A stretch of DNA of 64,000 bases from Cyclospora cayetanensis (taxonomy: Eukaryota; Apicomplexa; Conoidasida; Eucoccidiorida; Eimeriidae): contig NW_020312436.1 in the NCBI RefSeq assembly GCF_002999335.1, positions 62,001-126,000 on the forward strand, in the 5' to 3' direction. Positions 33,947-54,179 of this stretch are shown here, in pieces. Each line of letters starts with the position of its first letter. The first letter of the stretch is position 1. A program made the translations under genes and the position numbers. A model generated the notes under the pieces. The model was given only the letters and a program-made list of their open reading frames with translations, ran no database searches and had not been told where the DNA came from.

Positions 33947-35091
33947 ACTTTTAGCGACAGCGCGGTGAGGCCGACCTCCACTGAGACATAGGGGAGAAGC
34001 AATGGATCTGCCTGGCGATCCTATTGAGCTGTGCGTGGCAGAAAGTCGCCTACAGTGGCATGGAAGCTACACAATCTTTCGGCCTTGCAGGGACCCATGA
34101 GCCCTATGGGCTCAAGGGTACTTTGGTGCGAGGCGACAAGCAAGTCCGAAACCAGTATTCGAGAAGTTACTTCATCTCCGCCCTTCGGAGTTGCCTGTCT
34201 TGTTATTGACGCTATTACTCGACGCTCTAAGCAGAGAATGGAAGTAGTTCCTGCGGAAAAGCGACGTAGGAGTGCCCCAGTCTGGCTAGTACTGAGGGCC
34301 CCCTACTGCAGCAGCAGGTGCTGGCCAGTGCCGTACTCCTTTCCTCCAGCGTTTGGTCTTTGTTTCGCATGAAGGTCCCAAGAAATAAGTGAAATATCAC
34401 TGCGATTTCCTCGGAATAACAGATCAAGGATGCAAAGGCCGAGGGAATCCCGAAGAAGACGTATATCCGTGTCCGCACGTAGGGGCCCTCGGGGCCCCCA
34501 CCCAACGCTCCGCGTCCGGCGCACAGTTATCAGGCATCTCCCTTCTATGACTCCCTGCTCCCAACATTCATTTTTAACACCCGGGCTAGGGGGAAGCCGA
34601 CACACTGCTTTTACCGAGACGTGGCATCGCCGGTGTAGGCTACTAACCAGTGCACCTGGATGGGGTGTACGTACAGCTGGGGGGCGGAGAGGTGGCTGCA
34701 CTGCTGATCGTGACCTGTGTAGGCTATGAGGCTTAGTGGGGGTTTGCCCTTGCAGAGTACCCGACTCTTGGTGCGTCGAGGCGCGCCCCTAGTTTATTGT
34801 ATCTCTCGCTGCCATGTGTCCCTAACCCGTCTGCTCACTATTGTGTGCAGTGCTCCTGTCCGTCGACCTGTATGCAGTGTTTCTTTGAAGCCCTATGCCG
34901 TAAAGACTATTCAAAACGGCCGCTTAGGACTCCTCTGCCTCTCTCAAACGTAGAGCAGAGACGCACGAATGGAAACCCCAATCTATTAATAGCGGTACAC
35001 ACCCCAGGTGGGAAGCACACAGGGGAATACGCGGGGAGAAGGCACACTAAGAGGGGCCTTCAGAAAGAAAAGCCTTTCTTTAAGCCGTGTA
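33947..35091. other. Intergenic, no gene recognised
   Basis: Upstream of the F-box/LRR gene and downstream of the Ser-rich ORF, both on -. Short ORFs on both strands show no family features. Should contain the promoter of the F-box/LRR gene. Confidence 0.35.
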
Positions 35092-36339
35092 CTACGTTGA
35101 AGTACCGCGCTCAAGACAGCGCGCCGCTACTGAAACAGGGGACTGTGCATTTCTCTGTCTGCTGGTGGGGGTTTTAGGGCCGTTCCCACCTTTGTGGATG
35201 GTGCCCCCGCCTTTTGGGTGGGGCCCCCCTGCCCTGTCCTGAACTTTACGCGGACTTGTGGGCGCCGTCAGAGAGGCTCCTCCTTTGGGGGCCCTTTTTC
35301 GGGTCTCAGATTCAGCGTCTGAACTCGAGTTGCTGCTTCCTCCCGTGTAACTGCTGCTGCTGTCGTTACAGCTGCTGCTGCTGTTCTCGCTGCTGCTGCT
35401 CCTGCTAGCTAGGCGGGAGGCCACACGTCGTGTGCCGTTGCGCCCCCTGATGGGAGAGGATCCCCGTGGCCCCTTAGACGCAGTGTCGCTGCCGGCGCTG
35501 CTGCTGCTGTTGCTTCCTGAGCGCCCAGCGGCAACAGTGCCTTTGGGGGGGGCCCCCACAGGAGCAGCACGCGACCCCACAAAGACCCCGGCAAGGCTGC
35601 GCCGCGGGGAAGAGCGCGCAGCAGCAGGGGAAAGAGCAGAAACCTGCGCAGTGCCTGCAGGTAGAGATTTCCTGTGAATCCCTACAGTTCGTTGTGGATG
35701 AGGCCCTCCGGCGGGTGCCTCGATAGTAGAGAGTGGGAAGGCAGGGGCCTCTGTAGCTGCCGCAGCGGCTTCTGCTGCAGCACCAACAGGCTGCTTCTGC
35801 TCCCGCTGCGTGGACGTGGCTTCTGCTGCTGGTTCTGTGGCGACAGCAGCACTCGATGCTGTCACGAGCGGGTCGCTCAGGCCTCCTGGAATGTCTACCA
35901 AAGGCACCTCTAAAGTCAAGTCTTCAGAGGTGACCCCTGCTGCTACATTTCTCGGGGAACTGCAAGCGCTCAGGGAGATTGCCAGCGGTGGCACTGACGC
36001 GCCGGGGGCCCCCCCCGCAGTGGCCGCCCTGTAGTGCCATAGAGGCGCTGGGAGGAGGGCGGGGGAACTAATGCCGCCTTCCAAGGATCCAGAAGCCGCC
36101 CCCCCCTCTTGCCGCTGCTGCTGTTGTTGCTGCTGATGCTGGTCATGGAAGCGGCAGCAGCACAGGTCCCGCTGTTGCAGCGGAAAGACGTTCCGGTACT
36201 CCGTGCGAAGAGCCCTTTCGAGCTCTAGGCGAATGAGCTCAGAAACACTGCGGCTGCACGTCCCACAATACGTCCACACGCAGAGTCGCACGCACAAAAA
36301 ACGATATTTCTGCTGCTGCGTCCGATGGCGCTTCTGCAT
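35092..36339 (-). CDS. Ser/Ala/Gln-rich hypothetical ORF
   Basis: An ORF of 415 residues from ATG 36339. The first ~65 residues contain a Cys-containing helical part (YCGTCSRSVSELIRLELERA, then DLCCCRFHDQH), followed by a Gln run, an Ala/Pro/Thr-rich region, and a Ser tract (RSSSSENSSSSCNDSSSSYT) with many Arg and Lys. The ATG lies only 120 bases downstream of the kinase stop at 36460 on the same strand, which is unusually tight. A plausible acceptor (catgcag|AAGCG) overlaps the ATG, so it may instead be a 3' exon reached by alternative splicing of the kinase transcript. No family is recognised. Confidence 0.45.
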   Translation of the reverse strand: MQKRHRTQQQKYRFLCVRLCVWTYCGTCSRSVSELIRLELERALRTEYRNVFPLQQRDLCCCRFHDQHQQQQQQQRQEGGAASGSLEGGISSPALLPAPLWHYRAATAGGAPGASVPPLAISLSACSSPRNVAAGVTSEDLTLEVPLVDIPGGLSDPLVTASSAAVATEPAAEATSTQREQKQPVGAAAEAAAAATEAPAFPLSTIEAPAGGPHPQRTVGIHRKSLPAGTAQVSALSPAAARSSPRRSLAGVFVGSRAAPVGAPPKGTVAAGRSGSNSSSSAGSDTASKGPRGSSPIRGRNGTRRVASRLASRSSSSENSSSSCNDSSSSYTGGSSNSSSDAESETRKRAPKGGASLTAPTSPRKVQDRAGGPHPKGGGTIHKGGNGPKTPTSRQRNAQSPVSVAARCLERGTST

Positions 36340-36459
36340 GCAGGAGCATGCAGCAGCGTGAAGTCAGAAGCGCGTGTTCCAAACAAAGAGCCCTCGGAAA
36401 GAAGGGAAGACCAAGTGCGAAGAAAAAGCATGGTGTGGATGGGTGGGGTGGGGTGAGGT

Positions 36460-45255
<8,796 letters not shown>

Positions 45256-46772
45256 CTGTGTCTACGCTGGCGCCTCTTCTGCTGCTTCAGACGAGGGGCC
45301 CCCGGTGCCGTACAGGGCCCCCTGGGGGCCCCCTGAAGCCAGTGAAGCGTATGCGCGCGTATGAACAGTTCCTGTTTTCCAGAGAGTTGCAGAGGACGCA
45401 GGAGGAGACCTTCTGCCCCCGCAGCACTTAGGGGGCCCCTAGCTGCGGGATGGGGGCCCCTGTGGATATCGGGCCCAGGGCCAGCAGCTGGAGCTGCAAA
45501 GTCAACCACCAAAGAGAGAGGGGCCCCACAAGTCTGTGAACAGCAGAAAGCCTCCAAACCAACGCTGCTGCTGCTGTCTTTGCTGTCACTGCGAGTTCCT
45601 GCGACTGCAGCTGCTGCATGGCCGGAGGGGTTGTTGGGGTTTCCCTACTCAGGAGAAGGGGCCCTGCGCGTCCCCGAAGCAGGAAAATGCAAAAAGCGCC
45701 AGAATAGATGCGCAGCTCCTGCTGGCGCGGCTGTAGCGGCTGATTCTTCTGCTGCTGCTGCAGCGGCGGCTCCAGTCCCACCAGCAGCAGCAACGACGCC
45801 GCTGCTCGAGATGCTAGGGGCTTCGCCCGCCCTTGAAGGTGGTGCGTTTACGCTTTAGAGTGGACGTTAATTATCAGACCTCGCAATTCGAGAGGCTTTA
45901 ACCCTTGAGACTTCTCAACACAGCCCACGTGACACTGCAGGGGGGCTGACCCCACCAGGAGGCGTGGCTCCTGTCCTACACCACATACGCTAGAACCTTT
46001 TAGCTCTGAGTGCATAGGTACGTATATTCAGGCTGCTTCGCATAAGCGGACGCAGCCTTGGGGGATCTAAGCCGGGTAGTGCCCCCCTCCTGCCCGGAAG
46101 CCAGTAGCAGGCAGTCCGTGTGGTTCTGCTGCTTCTGCGAGGGTCGGCCCCTCGCGCAGACTCGTCAATTTAGACGTTCGTGAGCAACAGACGCCACGGC
46201 GTGCTAACGGAGCCACGCGCACGGACGAAAATATTCCTGCCCACACCCCTCGCTAGCGAAGGCTCAATGCAATGATCGCGTTTTAGAGCGTCGATGAGCG
46301 CGAAGCGCCAACACGTAGCCGCAGCGGCTAGAGCGTGCGGAGCAGCTTGTCTAGCACTCCCCCATCTGCTCCCTACTGTTACGTCACTGACGGATCCAGC
46401 AGTTTGTTTGCCCTGCGGCATGTGTAGCCCCTGCCTGCATGTGGAGGGAGGATCGCCAATGAGGGGACCTACACCACTCTGGAGCCACTGGGCATCCCGG
46501 GAGTTCCCTGAGTGCAGCACCAGCACTGCGCAGGCTCCCTCGTTCACCAAAGGGCCTTGCTACCGCACCAGCTGATCTGCTGAAAAATGGATTTGAGCTC
46601 CCCACTTGGGGTGCAAGTGCACGCTGATTTACAGTGGCAACCTCCACCATGGGAGTGGCTGTTCACGCTACATTCGCAGCAAGTCCGGCTGCCGCAAGCA
46701 TACTTCTTGCTGCCGCTGCTCTCGTTGCTACAGCAGCAGCAGCAACAACAGTGGCTGCGCAGTGGAGCACAC
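45256..46772. other. Region upstream of the kinase gene, no confident gene
   Basis: Contains a + ORF (45361-45858, Ala-rich near its end) and an overlapping - ORF (45428-45793, Leu/Gln-rich). Both depend on GCA triplets and neither shows a domain or splice structure. Dense GGGGCCC palindromes cover 45298-45480. Should contain the kinase promoter. Confidence 0.4.
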
Positions 46773-47791
46773 TTAGAGTGTGAAGTCGTAGACTTCGGCG
46801 TACAGAGCTGGCCCTCCTTCCTCCAAACGCCTCTCTACTTTGTCGAAGAAAGCCGTCACTGCATCCCTCCAGTTCCAGCCCTCCGCCGGTGCTGCGGTCG
46901 TTCCTGCCTGTACAGCCGAGGCTTCCGCCTCAGGAGCAGCAACAATGGCGGCAGGAGGACTGAGGGGGGGCGCTAGTGTCGGGTAGACGGCTATGCCAGA
47001 GGCGGCGGCAGACTGGGCAGCTGCTGCATATGCAAGATGCTCCATGAAGGAAGAGAACCAGCTGCCGTTTGTGCCCTCCGTGGCTGCTTTCACGCTGCTC
47101 GTGCTCACTGCTTCCTGTGCTACTGCGTTACCAGTAGCGCCTTTTTCCGCCAAGTTCGAACCTTCCTCTCCCGCTGCTTCTGCTGCTCCTGCAGAACAGG
47201 GGAGGAAGGCATCCGGCGTGAGGACGTCTTGTGGCCTCATGCGCCATCGAGACAGGGGTCTCCGACAGCTGTTGTTGCTGCTGCCGATCGGATCTTCTGC
47301 ATAGGGTACTGCAGCTGCAGCTGCTGCTGCCTCCTCGATCGCCTCTTCATCAGCTCCAAGAAAGCTCAGATTCAAGTCGTTAGGCGCCAGGATTTCGTAC
47401 AGCGTCTGGCGGGTGGCCGTGGCGCTGCATGCTGAAGACACCCACACACCACACAACACTCGAACGCAGCCAGAATCCCGAACCCTTGATAACGCTGGCA
47501 AGAGAGACAGCTTTATCTGCGCAGGACACATTAGAGGCCAGCTGTGCGACGAAGCCAGCCGCGCTCCTTGTAAAAACGTGAACTCGTTGTGATCGAGATG
47601 GGGCCCATACCCTGAAACACTGGTCGGAGGTGTATCACGCCCGCCGCGTAAATACAGGCTTCAGGGCCTACAGTATAGGGTGTAGTGCTTAGGATTTAGA
47701 GTTTGGGGTGAAATCCGATGCACTCACAGGTAGGCGTATCGCTAAGGAGGCCCACGAGGAGAGACGATGACAGCAGCAGCAGTGGCCTCAT
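46773..47791 (-). CDS. Small secreted protein with signal peptide, two exons
   Basis: Exon 1 (47791-47728) encodes a signal peptide, MRPLLLLSSSLLVGLLSDTP. It ends one base into a codon at donor T|GTGAGT. Exon 2 (47431-46773) begins after gtcttcag and completes the codon, giving SCSATATRQTLYEILAPNDL and a mature acidic protein of about 220 residues. It is rich in Ala and Glu (GADEEAIEEAAAAAAAVPYA) and ends EGWNWRDAVTAFFDKVERRL-EEGGPALYAEVYDFTL. There is no second TM segment, GPI-type tail or Cys framework. It probably enters the secretory pathway toward granules, vacuole or surface; no family is recognised. Its start is ~760 bases from DRC2, transcribed the other way. Confidence 0.68.
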
Positions 47792-48555
47792 GCTGGGAGT
47801 TTTGGGGAGAGGAACAAGAGTATGCGGCAAAAATAAGGAAACAGGATAAAGCATAGACCGCCTAAGCATGCAGCAGCGGCGGCAGCACTTCCAGCAACGA
47901 GAGCAGCATAAAAAACAGCCCCATGTCTGTGAGACAGTACACTTGGGGGCCCCTCCCGTGGCAGGAGCAGCAGTTGCTGCTGCTGCTCCTGCTCGCGCAG
48001 CAATAAATTATTCGTGCAGGGAAAACTTATTCTCTCTCTTAATTCTCTTCCATGGAATTTCCGTTCTAGGTTTCTTGTGTAGATACGCGCAGTAGCACAG
48101 TGAGCGCGCCCCCTGGGGCACCGCCAGGAGCGCCCAGGGCTTCAGGCGTTAGAGTCTACGGTTTAGAGCTTAAGGTCGCGACCTTCCGAAATGCGGAAAA
48201 GAAAGCAAAAGGCCTTAGGGCCTCAGCAGAAAGTTGACGTAGCTAAACTCCAGGCGGATGCTAAGACGCAGCATATCCAAGTAAGGTTGAAGGGGATAGC
48301 ACAGAAGGCGCGCTGATCCAGGGTTCAAGGCCTTGCTCTAGAATTTAGAGGCTATGGTCTACAATCATATAGAGGCTATGGTCTACAAGGACTTAGAGCG
48401 TACGATCTAAGGCTGCGAAGGGTCGCCATTGTATTCCCCTCCCTTTCTAGAATCGGCAATGGTACAGAGACCGAAAAATTGGGGTCACTGAGGCGTATAA
48501 ATGCCCTGAATCACGGCCTTATGCAGATGCACGCGTGTCTCAGGATAGCACCGCC
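47792..48555. other. Divergent intergenic region with degenerate telomere-like words and a direct repeat
   Basis: Separates the secreted-protein gene (-) from DRC2 (+). A 20-base direct repeat (atagaggctatggtctacaa-like) occurs twice near 48345-48392. Words such as tttagagcttaagg and atttagagg resemble degraded TTTAGGG telomere-type units, as does a stretch at ~47670-47712. A GC-rich palindrome cluster lies at 47944-47957. Confidence 0.45.
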
Positions 48556-51500
48556 ATGGTGCTACAAAACGCGCTTCAGCCGCAAAAGGAGCTATTAGAG
48601 CACTGGATGGAAGATGCCATTGATATCCAAGTGCGCACCCGCCCGTTGAAACTCACACCCAAGCTTCTTCATGCTATGTCCGCAAGCCTTGCATGAGCAG
48701 TTAACAGGCATCCCAGCGCTCAGCTGGCTGCAAGCTTCGGTTTCAGGGTGACGTCCCTCCTGGGTCTCTTGTAGGGCCTCAAATATGCACGTGCTTGCAT
48801 GCGCACCCCGGCTTCTCGCTCAAGCCAAAACAGAGAAACTCGTCACTGTCTTATTGCCATCTTGCCCTGGCCCCTCTGTAGGTCTTACTTAGCCTGTGCT
48901 ATGCTCTCCTTACTCTCAGAAGCAGGAGGCACTGCAGAATTTAGAACGGGAGATTGGAGAGCACGAGTCTTTTCTAAAATCATCAAATGACTTGCTGCTC
49001 TCGTACAAGTGGGAAATGCAAGACACGGACGAAGCCCTAGAGGCAGCCCGCCATACCCTGGAAAGCACGCATGAGGACCTTGCTGCTCTGCAACAGAAAC
49101 GAATTGATACCATAGAGCGATACTTTGCAGAAAAAAGCCAAGCCCTCAAGCGTTCCTATGTGCAGTCGATCAGAGAAATCAAAACCTCCCACGGCAAATT
49201 TGTCAGAGAGATTCAGACGCTAATTCAACTGGTAATAATAGTCTTCAGTGTTTTGTCTATCACTCCTGATCCTTCTGACCCAGCACAATCATCCTGCCCA
49301 TGCCTGCACTACAAAGCAGCGCCTTCTGACTGCACCACACTTGTATGGCCCGTATATCTTTGGATGCGAACGAAAGTGCGAGTCTGTGCAAAGGGCAACG
49401 TCCAATATTTTATGATCGCAATTCTGGGCGTTTATTGCGAGGGCCGTTGGTGGCTAGTAGCATTCCACCACGCACTGGATGACACACGAGAATATTCAAA
49501 CCAAGTGATGTGGTCGACGCCAGTGCAGGAGATCACCTCTTAGTGTGTTCCGTGGCTGTGATGAAATGCAGGCGAGTTGCGTAGGGGGGGTGCATTTCTC
49601 GTGCTGCTTTTGCCAGTACTGTAACTCTCGTTGTTTGCCGCGCTGTGTTGCCAATAGATCCGCGAAGAGGAACAAATGAAGGCAACAGAGGAAACTCAAG
49701 ACCTTTGCGGTGAGCTCTCTTTTCTGACAAATAGGTCTATTGAAGCTGAGCACCAGCTGCAGTCACAGCTAGACCAAACAATCAAAGCTCTGAAGGGCCA
49801 GATCGAAACCGCAATGCAGAATCACGCAGCAGCAACCGAAGGGCAGGCGCAAGAATTCAGACGCCTCAGCGCCCAAGACAGCGCGCTCACCAAACAGGTG
49901 GAAGAGAAAGCGAGGCAAATCGAGCGCATGCAAACCGCCATTAACCACTGGAAGGCAAAAGTTGCGCAAAGCAAACAAGTAATGCCATCTCTATGGGCGC
50001 TAGGAAACCTATTAACCCGTAGTTTAGCAAGCCTTAAATAATGGGGCTCAAGCCAGCATCAACCCAGGCAACGCAGTATCTGATCAAGTAACGGTTAAAG
50101 AGATACAACAAACGACGATGTGTAGCGAAATAGGCGCCTCATCCTAACGTACTAGTGGCAGTGAACATTCGCGAGTTCAAATTGTTGCCCCTGGCCACCG
50201 TTCTATACAGAATTATCCAATCCTTGTAAAAGCCTCTCATCGTCTTCTCAACTGAAGGGGGTGAGCAGTACCTGATATATGCAAAGCCCTGCGCCTTCAC
50301 GGTTCGGTGCAGGACTTCGAGTCGCGGAACTCTCGGATAAGAGCGGAAGTAGACTGCCTACGAAAACACTGCAAGGAGCTCAGAGATGAAATGGAAGGAG
50401 CTAAGTGCGGCATATTGTCTTGTATCAGTCCCCAAGGCCACAAGAAAAACATGCGATTTGCACTTCCAGAATATCTCTTTAATATGGGTTCCTACTGGGT
50501 CTCTTAACGCTTAGCTAGAGCATCCAAGCCCAATATTTGCTGCATTCAGGGACCTGGAAAAGCAGTGCCTTACTGAGCTTTCTCTGTGTGCGCGAGAGAG
50601 GAAAGATGCCCTCTTGGAGCAGCTCAAGCTGGCAAACAAAATACACCGAATGGCTAAATTGTGCAGGTATGCCCTCGGCTGTCGGCTTTAGAGTCATGCA
50701 CCTCAGATTGTATGCAATCTTTCATCAGACAGGTTGCGTGTTCTAGGGTAATCCAGCTGTGAACTGTGGGCTCTGTGCCGCTGTGTGTGCACAATGACGG
50801 CTGGCCCGTGGCTAATAGTGCGTCCTGCTGGCGTGTTCAGTTTCTCGCTTTTACCCTGCATGTGGCCAACTTTTCGGTCTTCCTTAAGATTGTACCGCGC
50901 TTACTATTGATATCGTTGTTACTGGTGTTAGTTGCCACTCCTTGCCTGTCTCTTCGAGCCGTTTGCTCTCATCTCTTCCGCAGTCTCTCGGTCCCTAAAC
51001 TCCTGCGGCTGCTGCCATGCATTTTCCCTAACCCTTCTTGTCGCAAACACCGGCTGGTTTACAGGAAGTATGAAAGACAAGAAGCCTCAGAGGAGCCCGC
51101 CCAGATTGAGCCAACAGACCAGGAGGTCGCCTCGTGGACTCCAGAAAGCAGAAAGCTTTATAAAGCGCTCAAAGTGGGAGTCGCCCCGCGCTGCCCCAAG
51201 CTGAATTCCCTGCACCAAAAACACACACAAACACCAATTTAGCTTGTGTCTCACAGCACTTACAAAACGATATATCAATCCCTATAGCTCTCTTTATTCT
51301 TCTATTTCTTGCTTTTTCTAGTATCTTGTCCCTGCCGCTTGTGTTAAATTAGCGTGGAAGATGCTGCCTTCCTGTCTCTTTCACTTTAGCTCTCTTTGGT
51401 TCTTTCAGTCTCCCAAAACAATCTGTCTGGTTCTCAGTTTCCAGCACTCTGGCTTCCTTCAAATTGACGCCTTGTCCGATATCTTTTGTGGTTAATTTGT

Positions 51501-51793
51501 GATAGCTGGCCTCCCCCTTGAGGGTAGCTTCGCCCTTTCTAGCTGCTGCTTTTGCCACCCCTCTGCCCCTTCCTTCTATTGCCACTTCTGGCTAAGCATT
51601 TCCTGCTCTTTTTCTAGTATGTAGACTGTCTGTCTCGCTTTTCCTTTCCCCTCGGCTCCTCGGCCCATTCCGCTTTTCTCAAGTGGCTGCGCTTCCTGCC
51701 TGGCCTCAGAAGATCCTCGACAGCGAAGGCGACGACCCATTCCCCTTGCAGAATTTCTTTCGAAAAATAAGCGAAGTTACTCTAGAAGCGTAA
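48556..51793 (+). CDS. DRC2: DRC2/CCDC65, nexin-dynein regulatory complex subunit
   Basis: A flagellar coiled-coil protein of the axonemal N-DRC. Exons in consistent phase: 48556-48630, 48920-49231, 49658-49978, 50313-50404, 50550-50666, 51065-51173, 51710-51793, giving 369 residues. Nearly all is coiled coil: LQNLEREIGEHESFLKSSND, LAALQQKRIDTIERYFAEKS, DQTIKALKGQIETAMQNH and KQVEEKARQIERMQTAINHW. The DRC2 hallmark follows: helices ending NKIHRMAKLCRKYERQE (family ...ILKLAEICRKFE...), then an acidic linker and a terminal NFFRKISEVTLEA matching the family's NFWKRYNKV. Usual DRC2 is ~480 residues. The shortfall is a likely missing 5' exon (acceptor gtctcag just before 48544 would read DSTAMVLQ) and a truncated tail. 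In coccidia only microgametes have flagella, so gamete-stage expression is expected. Confidence 0.85.
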
Positions 51794-54179
51794 AGCATCA
51801 GCAAGACATACACAAACGCGAACAAATGGCTACGCGCAGACACATCTGTCAAAAACCCGATTACTCAACAATTAAACGTTTATTCCGCAGGAGACTGAGA
51901 ATGACTCAGTGATGCATCCGCTCGTTTATATATCTGTCGTCTCGACTGCGCTGTTTGTACCACGTCTCTCTGTGGCACTCCGAAATGCTAAGGAGGGAAC
52001 TACTAGACGATAGCATTTGTTCGCTTTTGCATAGGGCAGTCGATCTCAAGCTTGTTTGCCTAAGATACTCGTATGATCATCTCCGTCCTCTGTCAATGAG
52101 TAGCCCTCTCATATCTGTGAGTTGCTGCAGGGGCTGTTTGCAGCACTCGCTTTCTCTGCTCTCTGGCAATAACAAGGCAGCAAAGGCATCCCTTAAGGAT
52201 CTACAGTCCTCCCTTTCCCTCACTGTGGGGGACTCTGGTTGCCCCCCTCCGTCTCTACTCAGCGTTTCCAGGCTCAAGAGCATCTCCGAACGCAGAAATA
52301 CACAAACAACAAATGCGAGCCGTCCAGCCAGCTAGCAAGTACATGCCTGAATAAAACAGCTAGCTAGTCAGTTACTTCCATGCAATAATGCCCAGAGGGG
52401 AGCAACGGTGGCAATTTTCTGGCTGGGCTTCATGTTTACATTGTTTGGCACCCCTGGCAGACGCAGAGGTGGAAAAGGCCATCGCAATGGTTTATCCGCT
52501 TTTGGGCAGTCATCGCACACTATACTTTTTAATGGTATAGATAACACAAAGAGGCACAAGTGGAACCAGCGGGATAGACTTGACGAGGGAGGGTGCTGTT
52601 TAGCGGGGGGCCGGGGTCGAGAAAAAATACCACGCAGAGAAGGCTCTGGTAGAGGAGATGGTTGAAGTCTATGTAAGCCCATGGTGCGACAGCGCGAACG
52701 AAAGGCACAAGATAGAAGAATGTGAAAAAACAGAAAATAGGGGTCTTTCCGAGAGGACTTGCCGTAGAGTTGCTTCTTAGGCTTTCTGGTAAAAATATGG
52801 GGGCATGAATGCGGGCCAGTGAACCAATATGCCTTCACCGGGCATGGAGGAACCTGCTTCTCACGCGCACGCCGTGGGAACTGTGTGTCCTTGATAGTCG
52901 CAAAAACGTATAGACGATACTACGGCTAATGGCTCCTAGGCCGCTTGGTGTAGCATGTAGGCGCGTCTGAAGGTGGCCTTCCGATACTCCAGCAGACTGC
53001 AAGGTTCCAATTTGGAGTCTGTCTGCGATACCCGTAAGGGTTTGTGGCATGTTGTGACGTGGCTCACGAGAAGCCTACAGAAGGTGTCCCGTAGAAAAGG
53101 CTAGCCTTCAATGGCTTAAAAGAAGGTAGGGCGCACCCCTGCAGAAGCTTGGTGAAGTGTTCCGACACTACGCTCTCTCAATGGGCCAAGCGGGCGTTGG
53201 CGGGGATCATGAAAGCGAACAACTAGAAGTAAACACAAAGAAGGACTTATTACTAAGCTCTACTCTGCCCCAATACCATTTGTTTTCCGTAGACAGTGTA
53301 GCGTCCTTCACTTTACATTTGACTGTTGTGACAAAAGGACTTCAGGAAAGACCCTCTAAAGCGTACAGGGGAAGAAACCATAGTCTGGTCTGAATCTGTC
53401 CTCTTAACCTCATGCCTATCAGCTCAGACCGTATTTTATGTGACGATTGGTGGCCACCTGGAGAACTAGGAGTTTGTGTTCGTGCCAGGAGATCAAGAGA
53501 TGGGGGTATCACCGGGGGCAGGGGTCCACAACAGCACCCTTCCACACATTACAGCAAAGGTGCCTTGGCGCCACATGCTATTACCGGAGTAGGAAACGTT
53601 TGACCGACCAGAACCGTTTGTTGGGACTCTCATGTAGCGGGCTAAGCCACCCTTCGACGCATTCTCTTACAGCAGTTCGATTTATCTAAGACCTAGTAAA
53701 GAGATTAACTTTTGACTTGTCTGTACGTACGTTTTATATCCTAGAAAATACCGTAGCTCGGCACAAGGATCATCTTAATAACTTCCTACTAAGCTTGAAT
53801 TATGTGTGAAGCGATGTACTCCCCTGTGAAGACCTTAGATGGAGTTCTACAGGTGGTAGCACCGCATGGTAAGATGCAGCTGTTCCCTACTCATCCACTT
53901 GCTGCGGATGCAGTATGAGGTCAGGTTTCCCTACAACATTCGTCTGGCTTTGTCAAGCTTAGCTGAATACTCGATAATGTGCTTCCCCTAGGTCACACTC
54001 CCGGGAAAAGCCTCGGGTGATAGAAATTGAGGGTGTCTAAATGGCTCTTGGGGTGGCAGACGCCGGCCTTTGATCTGATGTAAACGCAGTCTCTCTGCAA
54101 CTAGTACAAAAGTAAGATGTGGAAGCAAATGTTATGTTTATAGATGCGTGGATAAGGCTCCGGAAGCTAGAGAATTATG
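51794..54179. other. AT-richer gene-poor DNA
   Basis: No ORF has family resemblance. ORFs at 51955-52335 (+), 52368-52838 (-) and 52408-52665 (+) are short and without splice context. Triplet tracts and GGGGCCC words are absent. The 5' LTR of the retrotransposon should lie near the right end, but I could not match it to a 3' copy by eye. Confidence 0.4.
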
